Shown piece by piece: positions 1-5,106 of a stretch of DNA of 5,106 nucleotides; the first letter of the stretch is position 1, and every line of letters starts with the position of its first letter. The position numbers and the translations under genes were made by a program. Below the pieces are notes generated by a model. It did no database searches. It was not told where the DNA came from and saw only the letters and a program-made list of their open reading frames with translations. Source of the DNA: an uncultured bacterium. Its GTDB lineage: Bacteria > Planctomycetota > Phycisphaerae > Phycisphaerales > UBA1924. Location: contig CALKYH010000240.1 of NCBI GenBank assembly GCA_938003595.1, forward strand, positions 1 to 5,106, given 5' to 3'.

Positions 1-392
1 GCCAGGCACACGAGGTTCGCCACGACCTCGTTGACATTCATGTTCGTCGAGGTGCCCGAACCGGTCTGGAACACATCGATGGGAAAGTGGAACGCGATCG
101 GGTCGGCGCCGGCGGGCGTCGGCAGGTCCCGCTTGGCGATGCGCCCCGTCGCTGCGATGATCGCCTCGGCGCGCGAGGCGTCGAGCAGGCCCAGGTCGCG
201 GTTCACTTTGGCGCACGCCGCCTTGAGCAGGGCGTAGGCGTGGATCACGGCGCCGGGCACCGGCCGGCCCGAGACGGGGAAGTTCAGCGCCGCGCGCTGC
301 GTCGAGGCGCCGTAGAGGGCCTCCGCGGGGACGGGCATCTCGCCCATGGTGTCCTTCTCGATGCGGGTGGCGGCGGCGACGGCTGCGGGCAT
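1..392 (-). CDS. fumC: Class II fumarate hydratase, N-terminal part (runs off the left edge)
   Basis: Class II fumarases interconvert fumarate and L-malate in the TCA cycle. They are cytoplasmic homotetramers of about 460 residues, and only the first 130 codons are present here. Seen in the sequence: the superfamily N-terminal pattern (E12-K-D-T-M-G, then VPAEALYGASTQRA at about 21-34), and the substrate-binding segment QTGSGTSTNMNVNEV at about 109-123, preceded by FPIDVF. QTGSGT followed by NMN-NE points to fumarase; aspartate ammonia-lyases usually have a GG or AG version of this motif. The ATG at 392 was chosen because GGAG (402-399) lies 6 nt upstream and the conserved segment starts soon after it. 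The gene follows the SGNH-like gene on the same strand after 96 nt, so it may be the last gene of that operon or have its own promoter. Family call is firm; fumarase rather than another lyase of the superfamily is very likely. Confidence 0.93.
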   Translation of the reverse strand, partial: MPAAVAAATRIEKDTMGEMPVPAEALYGASTQRAALNFPVSGRPVPGAVIHAYALLKAACAKVNRDLGLLDASRAEAIIAATGRIAKRDLPTPAGADPIAFHFPIDVFQTGSGTSTNMNVNEVVANLVCL

Positions 393-488
393 GAACGGCT
401 CCGGTGACGGCGAGCGAGGGTCGTGAAGGGGCTGACGAACGGGGCAGTAGGGTAGCCGCGCCGAACCTGGGCGGCCGCGAGCCGGGCC
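393..488 (-). other. Intergenic gap upstream of fumC
   Basis: This 96-nt non-coding gap separates the SGNH-like gene from fumC. It carries the fumC ribosome binding site (GGAG, 402-399). A TACCCT hexamer (454-449, minus strand) fits a loose TANNNT -10 pattern and would give a leader of about 50 nt, but I see no convincing -35 partner. No U-tract terminator is visible, so whether fumC is co-transcribed with the genes upstream cannot be settled from sequence. Confidence 0.4.
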
Positions 489-498
489 TCAGGGCCCG
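483..498 (-). other. Small GC-rich inverted repeat over the SGNH-like gene stop codon
   Basis: CGGGCC (483-488) and GGCCCG (493-498) can form a 6-bp stem with a 4-nt TCAG loop, and the stop codon (491-489) sits in the loop. No T-run follows on the minus strand, so this is not a classical intrinsic terminator. It could stabilise the 3' end of the message or be chance in GC-rich DNA. Confidence 0.3.
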
Positions 499-1532
499 TC
501 CGGCTTGAGGGCGCGATTCTCGTTCACGACCTCACGCACGCGGCGCCAGTCGGCGTCGACCTCGGCCCGGTGCTTCGAGAGGATGTCGGCGCGGTTCGCG
601 TGGTCGGGGTGCAGGAGCCGGTCCATGTCGCGCCAGAGAATGAGAAAGTGCGTGTCGAAGACGCGCAGCGCCTGCGCCACGGCGAACGAGCCGCCGGCCG
701 AGACCGCCTCCGGCGGCGCCAGGGACGGATCGATCCGTTGCGCAACGGTATACGCCGGCTCCGTCGCCGGGCGCCACTGGCGGCGCAGGAGCGCCGCGCG
801 GTCGAGGCCGAATTCGTGCAGCAGCTCCGCACCGATGAGGACCGACCCGACATCCGTCGCCGTCCGGCCGTCCTCCGTCAACCCGACGCCCGCGGAGCGC
901 GCCGGCTGCATCAGCGAGCTGGAGATCGTGAACAGGTCGATGAAGGGCAGCTCCCTCCGCTGCGCCACCTCGCGGGCGCGCTCGGCGAACAGCGCGAGTG
1001 TGGCGTTCATGCCCACATAGAAACCGTGCGAGGCGGGCTCGAGCTCGTCCACCGCCGGCGGGCTCACGATCACCACCGTGCGCACGCTGCGCGAGAGCAT
1101 CGCGTCCACAAAGAGATCCAGCCCCTCCTCGTACTTCGCCAGCGCCGCCTGCAGATCCTCCTCGGTGGGCTCGGCGAAGCCCGGCGGCATCGGGTGACGG
1201 AGGAACTCGCTCTCGGCCTGCCCGAAACAGGCGAAGACCAGCGACGCTCGGATCGTCATGACGATGCGCGACCCCCACAGCGCCGCGACCTCGGCCGTCG
1301 AGCCCTCGGACCCGGCCCGATACCAGGTCACGGCGTCGTCCGGTCGCGCCGCGAGGAGCCCGGCCTCGACGAACAGGGGCCAGTCGGCGTCCTGCAGCAG
1401 CTCGTCGCCGATCCACAGCACGGTGTCGCCCCGCTTGATGAGGTCGGTGTGCTGCAGCGAGATCGGCTCCGCGGCCCGAGCCGCGCACGAACCGATCAAC
1501 AGCGCCACCGCCAGAAACACTCGAATCGCCAT
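489..1532 (-). CDS. Exported SGNH-hydrolase-like protein with degenerate catalytic blocks
   Basis: A 347-residue protein. The N-terminus (MAIRVFLAVALLIGSCAARA) is a signal peptide. Either signal peptidase I cuts at ARA|A (after residue 20), or IGSC makes a weak lipobox with Cys16. The mature part follows SGNH/GDSL order: strand plus block I (VLWIGDELL, 38-46), block II-like AGSEGSTAEV (73-82), block III-like ACFGQAES (101-108), a VVIVSPPAVDE strand (153-163), and a block V-like segment LTEDGRTATDVGS (218-230). Against the usual GDS, GxND and DxxH signatures, Ser reads as Glu44, Asn as Ala106, Asp as Glu220 and His as Thr224. It may therefore be a non-catalytic binding or structural protein. 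The C-terminal part (about 245-345) is charged and helical-looking. The start at 1532 is favoured over an in-frame ATG 138 nt upstream inside pdxJ because it opens the signal peptide and has AGGAG (1542-1538) 5 nt before it. The fold call is by pattern recognition only; substrate is unknown. Confidence 0.75.
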   Translation of the reverse strand: MAIRVFLAVALLIGSCAARAAEPISLQHTDLIKRGDTVLWIGDELLQDADWPLFVEAGLLAARPDDAVTWYRAGSEGSTAEVAALWGSRIVMTIRASLVFACFGQAESEFLRHPMPPGFAEPTEEDLQAALAKYEEGLDLFVDAMLSRSVRTVVIVSPPAVDELEPASHGFYVGMNATLALFAERAREVAQRRELPFIDLFTISSSLMQPARSAGVGLTEDGRTATDVGSVLIGAELLHEFGLDRAALLRRQWRPATEPAYTVAQRIDPSLAPPEAVSAGGSFAVAQALRVFDTHFLILWRDMDRLLHPDHANRADILSKHRAEVDADWRRVREVVNENRALKPDGP

Positions 1533-1537
1533 GACCG

Positions 1538-1542
1538 CTCCT
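1538..1542 (-). promoter_or_regulatory. Ribosome binding site overlapping the pdxJ stop codon
   Basis: AGGAG on the minus strand lies 5 nt before the ATG at 1532. Its first bases lie within the pdxJ TAG stop (1543-1541). A ribosome terminating on pdxJ therefore sits on the start site of the SGNH-like gene, which suggests translational coupling and fixes the start of that gene. Confidence 0.8.
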
Positions 1543-2323
1543 ATTCGCCCTGAACGGCTCGCGCGGAGGCCGCGCTCGCCGTGATCAACTGCTTCATCTC
1601 CGCCACCGCCGCCCGCAAGCCGGTGTACACCGCGCGGCTCACGATCGAATGCCCGATATGCAGCTCCCACACCGCCGGCAGCGCCGCCACCGGGACCACA
1701 TTCAGATAGTTCAGCGCGTGCCCCGCGTTGAAACGCATCCCCGCCGCCACGATCGCCCGCCCGGCTTCCTCAAGCCGGCGATGTTCACGCGCCAAGTCGG
1801 GATGGCGCAGGTCGCCGCCCGCCTTCCGGAACGCGGCGGCGTACTCGCCGGTATGCACCTCGCACACCTGGAAGCCCGCCTCTCGCGAGGCCTCGACCTC
1901 GCGCGGATCCGGATCGATGAACGCCGACACCGCGACGCCCGCGTCCCGCAGCTTCGCGTTGAACGCCTTGAGCCGCGCGATGTCCCTCGACACCGCCAGC
2001 CCCCCCTCGGTCGTGACTTCCTGCCGGCCCTCGGGCACGAGCGTCGCCATGTGCGGCCGCGCCTTGAGGGCGATCCCGAGCATCTCGTCCGTGGCGCCCA
2101 TCTCGAGGTTCAGCTTGGCCTGCACGACCCCGCGCAGCCGGTCCAGGTCGTGATCCTGCACATGGCGCCGGTCCTCGCGCAGGTGGATCGTGATGCAGTC
2201 CGCCCCGCCCAGCTCCGCCTCGTGCGCAGCGCGGACGGGGTCCGGCTCGTCGCCCCGACGCGCCTGGCGAAGGGTGGCGACATGGTCCACATTGACCCCA
2301 AGGGCGATGGGCTGGCCGGTCAT
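1541..2323 (-). CDS. pdxJ: Pyridoxine 5'-phosphate synthase PdxJ
   Basis: PdxJ closes the pyridine ring in DXP-dependent vitamin B6 synthesis. It condenses 1-deoxy-D-xylulose 5-phosphate with 3-amino-2-oxopropyl phosphate to give pyridoxine 5'-phosphate in the cytoplasm. The 260-residue product is close to the usual family length of about 240-250 and is a single TIM barrel. Seen in order: GVNVDHVATLRQAR (9-22), ITIHLREDRRH (44-54), LNLEM (71-75), LVPEGRQEVTTEGG (95-108), FIDPD (135-139), EVHTGEYA (155-162), NAGHALNY (199-206) and the C-terminal ELHIGHSIVSRAV (220-232). The residues matching the E. coli catalytic His, Glu and His are His47, Glu74 and His202, all intact. The ATG at 2323 gives the standard N-terminus. 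It has no good Shine-Dalgarno sequence but overlaps the nnrD stop as ATGA, so it probably depends on translation of nnrD. An in-frame extension to 2485 lies wholly inside nnrD and was rejected. Many proteobacteria have acpS next to pdxJ; here it is absent. Confidence 0.97.
   Translation of the reverse strand: MTGQPIALGVNVDHVATLRQARRGDEPDPVRAAHEAELGGADCITIHLREDRRHVQDHDLDRLRGVVQAKLNLEMGATDEMLGIALKARPHMATLVPEGRQEVTTEGGLAVSRDIARLKAFNAKLRDAGVAVSAFIDPDPREVEASREAGFQVCEVHTGEYAAAFRKAGGDLRHPDLAREHRRLEEAGRAIVAAGMRFNAGHALNYLNVVPVAALPAVWELHIGHSIVSRAVYTGLRAAVAEMKQLITASAASARAVQGE
2320..2323 (-). promoter_or_regulatory. ATGA stop/start overlap joining nnrD and pdxJ
   Basis: On the minus strand the pdxJ ATG (2323-2321) and the nnrD TGA (2322-2320) share two bases. 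The 20 nt upstream contain no strong purine-rich Shine-Dalgarno sequence at the right distance. Termination-reinitiation is the simplest reading, and it would hold the two enzymes at a linked ratio. Confidence 0.85.
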
Positions 2324-3315
2324 TCGGGGGACGATATCCCGTCCGCAGCCTCGCCGCGCAGCGCCTCCAGCGCCGCCGGAAGCTCGTCGAGCAGGTCGGT
2401 CGCGAGCATCCCCGCGGAGACCCCGGCCCAGTCCACCCATTGGTCCGCGGCCATCGCGTGAGCATGGACGGCGAGCCTGGCGCAATCAAAGAGCCCCAGC
2501 CCCCCGCGCTGCTCGCTCGTGACGGTCCGCGAGCCCGCCACCAGCGGCGCCCGGTGGTGCTGGGCGATGAGCGCCCCCACGACGCCGGAGAGCACATCCC
2601 CCGTCCCCGCCGTCGCCAGCGCCGCGGAGCCGCCGGTGTTTATCCAGGTGCGGGCGCCGTCGGTCACCACCGTGCCCGCGCCCTTGAGGACCACGACGGC
2701 GCCCATCGACTGCGCGAGGCGCTCCGCGGCGGCAGCGCGCTTCTCGGGATTCGTCGATTCGTCGGCATCCCGCTCGATCCCCAGCGCCGTCGCAAGACGC
2801 TTGAACTCGCCGGGGTGGGGCGTCAGCACGGCGTGCGCCCGGAAGTCCCGGCGCACCTCGGGCGTCGAGGCCAGCGCGTTGAGCGCGTCGGCGTCGATCA
2901 CGACCGGACGATCTTCCTGCATCGCCGCACGCAGGGCCGCGGCGGTTGGCCCGGCGCCTCGACCCAGGCCCGGCCCGATCACCAGCGCCGTGCACGCATT
3001 GACCGCTTCGTCCACGGCGCGGGCCGCCTCGTGGGGGACGATCTCGCCCCGATGATCCACGGGGATCGCGACGCCCGTGGCGCTCGGGGCGATCGTCATC
3101 GCCGCGTCAAGCACGGGCGACGGCATGACCAGCCGCGCCAGCCCGGCGCCGCTCCGCAGCGCCGCGAGCGCGCTCATCGCCGGTCCGCCGATCATCCGGG
3201 ACTCCGCCAGCGCGCAGCCGCCCAGGACCGCGACTGTGCCGAAAGTGCCCTTGTGGCCCGAGGGGTCGCGCGCCGGCAAGCGGGGGAGTGGTCCTGCGTC
3301 GTGCATGGCGGTCAT
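2320..3315 (-). CDS. nnrD: ADP/ATP-dependent (S)-NAD(P)H-hydrate dehydratase, stand-alone
   Basis: This enzyme repairs hydrated NADH and NADPH, damage products, back to the reduced cofactors at the cost of a nucleotide phosphate (usually ADP in bacteria). It has a ribokinase-like fold and is cytoplasmic. The 331-residue product shows HKGTFGTVAVLGG (21-33), GPGLGRG (114-120), DADALN (141-146), LTPHPGEF (164-171), LKGAGT (210-215) and the nucleotide/phosphate loop TAGTGDVLSG (235-244) with the expected catalytic Asp240. In many bacteria this domain is fused behind the NAD(P)H-hydrate epimerase domain (YjeF N-terminal). That domain is absent, so an epimerase must be encoded elsewhere or missing. 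A stretch at about 254-273, between GALIAQ and the helix LFDCARLAVHAH, looks longer than usual. The ATG at 3315 is 17 nt after the upstream gene and has GGGGG about 5 nt before it; a second ATG at 3306 is a possible start, with poorer spacing. Confidence 0.94.
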   Translation of the reverse strand: MTAMHDAGPLPRLPARDPSGHKGTFGTVAVLGGCALAESRMIGGPAMSALAALRSGAGLARLVMPSPVLDAAMTIAPSATGVAIPVDHRGEIVPHEAARAVDEAVNACTALVIGPGLGRGAGPTAAALRAAMQEDRPVVIDADALNALASTPEVRRDFRAHAVLTPHPGEFKRLATALGIERDADESTNPEKRAAAAERLAQSMGAVVVLKGAGTVVTDGARTWINTGGSAALATAGTGDVLSGVVGALIAQHHRAPLVAGSRTVTSEQRGGLGLFDCARLAVHAHAMAADQWVDWAGVSAGMLATDLLDELPAALEALRGEAADGISSPE

Positions 3316-3332
3316 CGTAACCCCCGGACCGA

Positions 3333-4823
3333 TCAGGGCGCCGCGCCCTCGTGGGTCGCGATCACCTGCACCTGCAGCCGGCCCAGCAGCGGGGCCAGCG
3401 TCGCCATGGAGTTGATCATCCCGCCGTCCGCCAGCGCCGAGACATCCATCGCGATGTGGGCCGCGTCGAAGGGCGCGCCCTCGCCGAGCGTGGCGTCGAG
3501 ATCGACCCACGCCTCGCCGCCGTCGCCGGTGGGCAGCAGGGCCTGCGTCCACATGTGGTAGCCGAACACGCTCTCGGCCCCGAGGAACTCGTCGATGTAC
3601 ACCGCCCCGGAGACGACGCGGCTCGGGATGCCCGCCGCCCGCAGCGCGGCCGCGAGCAGGACGGCGTGCTCGCTGCAGTCGCCCTCGCGCGTCCGCACGA
3701 CATCGGAGGCGCTCGCCAGCCCGACGCCCAGCGACTTCTGGTTGATGTGCGTGTGCACCTTCCGGCGCAGGTCCTCGGCCGTCTCCGCGCGGTTCCGATT
3801 CGCCCGCTGCGTGCCCACGAACCTGATGATCTCGGGATCGTTCGCCCCGATCATCCCGGAGCTCGCCAGGTACGGCGCCCGATCGAACCCCTCGGGCACG
3901 CGGTCCACGCACGCCGTGTCCACGGTCACACGCCCTGTGCGCTCGTCGACGCGCTCGAATCGCTGGGCCCCCGCGTCGGGCAGGGTGGGCATCTCGCCCT
4001 TGTCGACGAAGACGAGATACTCGGCCCGGTCGAGGTGGCGAGGGTCGTCGATGGGTCGATCCGGCCTGACGAGCGTGCTGGCCATCAGCTCCGGCGGCGC
4101 CGCGTCGGCCAGCGCCAGTTCCTTCTCCGACGCCAGGATCACCATCTCGATCCCGCCCATGTCGGTGGACCCTCGCACCAGATGGCCCTCGCGGTCCAGC
4201 CACTCCACCGACGCGAGGCCGGGATAGAGCGACTGCGTCACCGTCCACTCCGTCGCGGCGACCGTCTTGCCCATCGCCTCGACCGAGCCGACCTGCCCGC
4301 GTGTGCGCGTCAGCTCGATCGGCGTCAGCCCCATCGACGGGTCGAGCGTCGTCAGCGTGATCGTCTCGGCGCCCTCCTCCATGAGGCGGCGCGTCCGCTC
4401 GTCCGCCTGCCGGGGCGTCAGCCAGCCCTCCGGCGGCGACGGCTCGCGCGTCTCGGTCGTGCGGCCGCCCTGCGTGGACTTCACCGCCACATGATCCTTA
4501 TGGAAGGTGTACTCGGCGATGGTGGGCGTCGGGCCGAACTCCTGCTCCACGCGCATCGACAGCGGCGTGCCATCGGCCGCCTCCACGAACTGCGTCTCCA
4601 TCCGGATCGCGATCTGGACCGGCCCTCGCGCGATCTTGAACTTCATCTCGTTCTCGGAGCGATAGCCGCCGTCGGGCAGCTCGACCTCGGTCGTCCGCAT
4701 CCAGCCGGCCTTGGCGCCCATCATCTCGATGATGTGCCAGCGCTCGTCCGCGCCGGCGCGGGCGCTCAGCGAGAGCGCCAGCGCCGCGACCAGGCAGGCA
4801 ATGACTCGCTCGATCCGTGTCAT
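3333..4823 (-). CDS. Exported transglutaminase-like (cysteine protease fold) protein
   Basis: A 496-residue protein with a clear signal peptide: basic MTRIER, a hydrophobic core at 7-20, and likely cleavage at AGA|DE after residue 25. Residues about 28-300 form a beta-rich region I do not recognise; it contains GWMRTTEVEL (40-49) and many short alternating strands. Residues about 340-450 are a transglutaminase-like domain. It has the helix-1 Cys in REGDCSEHAVLLAAALRAAGIP (Cys383 at 379-400), the His in GYHMWTQALL (His423), and the Asp in AWVDLDATLGEG (Asp443, less likely Asp441), so the Cys-His-Asp triad is intact. Bacterial members act as proteases, amidases or transferases; the substrate cannot be told, but a periplasmic or cell-surface site is likely. 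The start at 4823 begins the signal peptide and has AAAGG (4833-4829) 5 nt upstream; an in-frame ATG at 4865 adds 14 charged residues and was rejected. It is the first gene of the putative operon. Confidence 0.88.
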   Translation of the reverse strand: MTRIERVIACLVAALALSLSARAGADERWHIIEMMGAKAGWMRTTEVELPDGGYRSENEMKFKIARGPVQIAIRMETQFVEAADGTPLSMRVEQEFGPTPTIAEYTFHKDHVAVKSTQGGRTTETREPSPPEGWLTPRQADERTRRLMEEGAETITLTTLDPSMGLTPIELTRTRGQVGSVEAMGKTVAATEWTVTQSLYPGLASVEWLDREGHLVRGSTDMGGIEMVILASEKELALADAAPPELMASTLVRPDRPIDDPRHLDRAEYLVFVDKGEMPTLPDAGAQRFERVDERTGRVTVDTACVDRVPEGFDRAPYLASSGMIGANDPEIIRFVGTQRANRNRAETAEDLRRKVHTHINQKSLGVGLASASDVVRTREGDCSEHAVLLAAALRAAGIPSRVVSGAVYIDEFLGAESVFGYHMWTQALLPTGDGGEAWVDLDATLGEGAPFDAAHIAMDVSALADGGMINSMATLAPLLGRLQVQVIATHEGAAP

Positions 4824-4863
4824 GGAGGCCTTTCTTCGTTCGAGGGCTGTCCGGCTTCGACGC

Positions 4864-4869
4864 ACTATA
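4864..4869 (-). promoter_or_regulatory. Candidate -10 box for the minus-strand operon
   Basis: TATAGT matches the sigma-70 TATAAT consensus at five of six positions and is one of few AT-rich hexamers in this GC-rich stretch. It would start transcription near 4857 and give a leader of about 34 nt before the ATG at 4823. The region about 17 nt upstream does not resemble TTGACA, so the call is tentative. Confidence 0.4.
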
Positions 4870-4880
4870 CGGCCGCCCCC

Positions 4881-4886
4881 TACCCT
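4881..4886 (+). promoter_or_regulatory. Candidate TANNNT -10 element for leaderless tatD
   Basis: TACCCT ends 8 nt before the tatD ATG, which would put the transcription start at or just before the A of the start codon. The pyrimidine-rich stretch between contains no Shine-Dalgarno sequence, consistent with a leaderless message. An alternative -10, TATACG at 4866-4871, would give a leader of about 17 nt, still without a ribosome binding site. Confidence 0.35.
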
Positions 4887-4894
4887 TGCCCGCG

Positions 4895-5106
4895 ATGATC
4901 GACACCCACTGCCACCTGACCTTCCCCGACTACGCCGGACGCGTGGACTCCGTCATGGCCCAGGCCCGCGCCGCGGGCGTGGTCGGCGCCATCTCCATCT
5001 CCACCACCACCCACGACTGCCTGGACGCCCTCGCCCTGGCCGAGCGCCGACCGGACATCTGGTGCACCGCCGGCGTCCACCCCCTCTACGCCGACAAGGG
5101 CCCCCA
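4895..5106 (+). CDS. TatD-family metal-dependent hydrolase (DNase), N-terminal part (runs off the right edge)
   Basis: TatD proteins are TIM-barrel metal-dependent hydrolases of about 260 residues; several members have 3'-5' exonuclease or DNase activity in the cytoplasm. The first 70 codons are present. MIDTHCHL (1-8) carries the metal-binding HxH pair (His5, His7) that ends strand 1. AGVVGAISIST (27-37) is the typical second strand, and CTAGVHP (57-63) is the conserved G-[IV]-HP motif. The ATG at 4895 gives the canonical family N-terminus; a TTG in frame at 4886 is possible but would add only three residues and has no better ribosome binding site. Paralogues TatD, YcfH and YjjV cannot be separated on this fragment, so no symbol is given. 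It is divergent from the minus-strand genes. Confidence 0.92.
   Translation, partial: MIDTHCHLTFPDYAGRVDSVMAQARAAGVVGAISISTTTHDCLDALALAERRPDIWCTAGVHPLYADKGP

Larger units (their letters stand above)
4824..4894. promoter_or_regulatory. Divergent intergenic region between the transglutaminase gene and tatD
   Basis: These 71 nt must hold the signals for tatD and, unless the putative operon has internal promoters only, for the minus-strand genes. Visible on the minus strand: AAAGG (4833-4829), the likely ribosome binding site, and a TATAGT hexamer (4869-4864). On the plus strand: TACCCT (4881-4886), 8 nt before the tatD ATG. No convincing -35 element is visible for either direction. Confidence 0.6.

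Noticed and set aside
31..407. Two short plus-strand frames at the left edge
   Set aside because: They are the complement of the fumC N-terminus, which carries the fumarase signature; no independent support.
532..1488. Second minus-strand frame overlapping the SGNH-like gene
   Set aside because: Arg/Gly/Ala-rich composition typical of an alternate frame in GC-rich DNA, with no signal peptide or motif.
570..1553. Plus-strand open frame of 327 codons opposite the SGNH-like gene
   Set aside because: Very rich in Arg, His and Gln, no domain signature; antisense to a frame with a signal peptide and a good ribosome binding site.
1649..2461. Plus-strand open frame of 270 codons opposite pdxJ
   Set aside because: Antisense to pdxJ, whose active-site residues are all intact; composition is Arg/His-rich without motifs.
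2324..2485. 54-codon N-terminal extension of pdxJ
   Set aside because: It lies wholly inside nnrD in another frame, is Arg/Gly-rich, and the family N-terminus begins a few residues after the ATG at 2323.
2440..3561. Plus-strand open frame of 373 codons opposite nnrD
   Set aside because: Low-complexity Arg/Gly/His composition, antisense to a gene with full family motifs; a GC-driven shadow.
3336..4248. Upstream in-frame extension of nnrD that could be taken for a fusion with an N-terminal domain
   Set aside because: The extension is antisense-like Arg/Gly-rich sequence in the wrong frame of the transglutaminase gene and has none of the YjeF N-terminal (epimerase) motifs.
3351..4898. Plus-strand open frame of 515 codons opposite the transglutaminase gene
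   Set aside because: Its translation is dominated by Arg, His, Leu and Gly with no recognisable motif. It lies antisense to a gene with a signal peptide and an intact catalytic triad; such long shadow frames are expected at this GC content.
1..5106. tRNA or rRNA genes, CRISPR repeats, insertion sequence ends, toxin-antitoxin or phage genes
   Set aside because: I looked for cloverleaf-like arms, spaced direct repeats, terminal inverted repeats and small paired genes on both strands and saw none; the window is nearly filled by metabolic and exported protein genes.

Overview
The window is compact, GC-rich bacterial chromosome (roughly 70% GC by eye) with no mobile element, RNA gene, CRISPR array or large repeat that I can recognise. 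Five genes lie on the minus strand and one partial gene on the plus strand. The very high GC, an exported transglutaminase with a long beta-rich N-terminal region, and an exported SGNH-like protein resembling those of planctomycetes suggest a planctomycete, possibly of the Phycisphaerae. That taxonomic call is inference only.

Reading the minus strand in the direction of transcription: an exported transglutaminase-like protein (4823-3333); 17 nt later a stand-alone ADP/ATP-dependent NAD(P)H-hydrate dehydratase, nnrD (3315-2320); pdxJ, which overlaps nnrD by an ATGA stop/start (2323-1541); 8 nt later an exported, catalytically degenerate SGNH-hydrolase-like protein (1532-489) whose ribosome binding site overlaps the pdxJ stop codon; and, after a 96-nt gap, the start of a class II fumarase, fumC, which runs off the left edge (392-1). 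The first four are spaced like one operon. The 96-nt gap leaves room for a separate fumC promoter. On the plus strand a TatD-family metal-dependent hydrolase begins at 4895 and runs off the right edge. It is divergent from the transglutaminase across a 71-nt intergenic region.

Functionally the putative operon mixes two cytoplasmic cofactor enzymes (NnrD repairs damaged NAD(P)H; PdxJ makes pyridoxine 5'-phosphate) with two proteins carrying export signals. No biochemical link between the two pairs is evident, but the tight coupling makes co-expression likely. The observations most worth a second look are the SGNH-like protein, which appears to have lost all four signature catalytic residues, and the tatD start, which has no Shine-Dalgarno sequence and a TANNNT -10-like hexamer placed as expected for leaderless transcription. 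I see no clearly novel multi-gene system.
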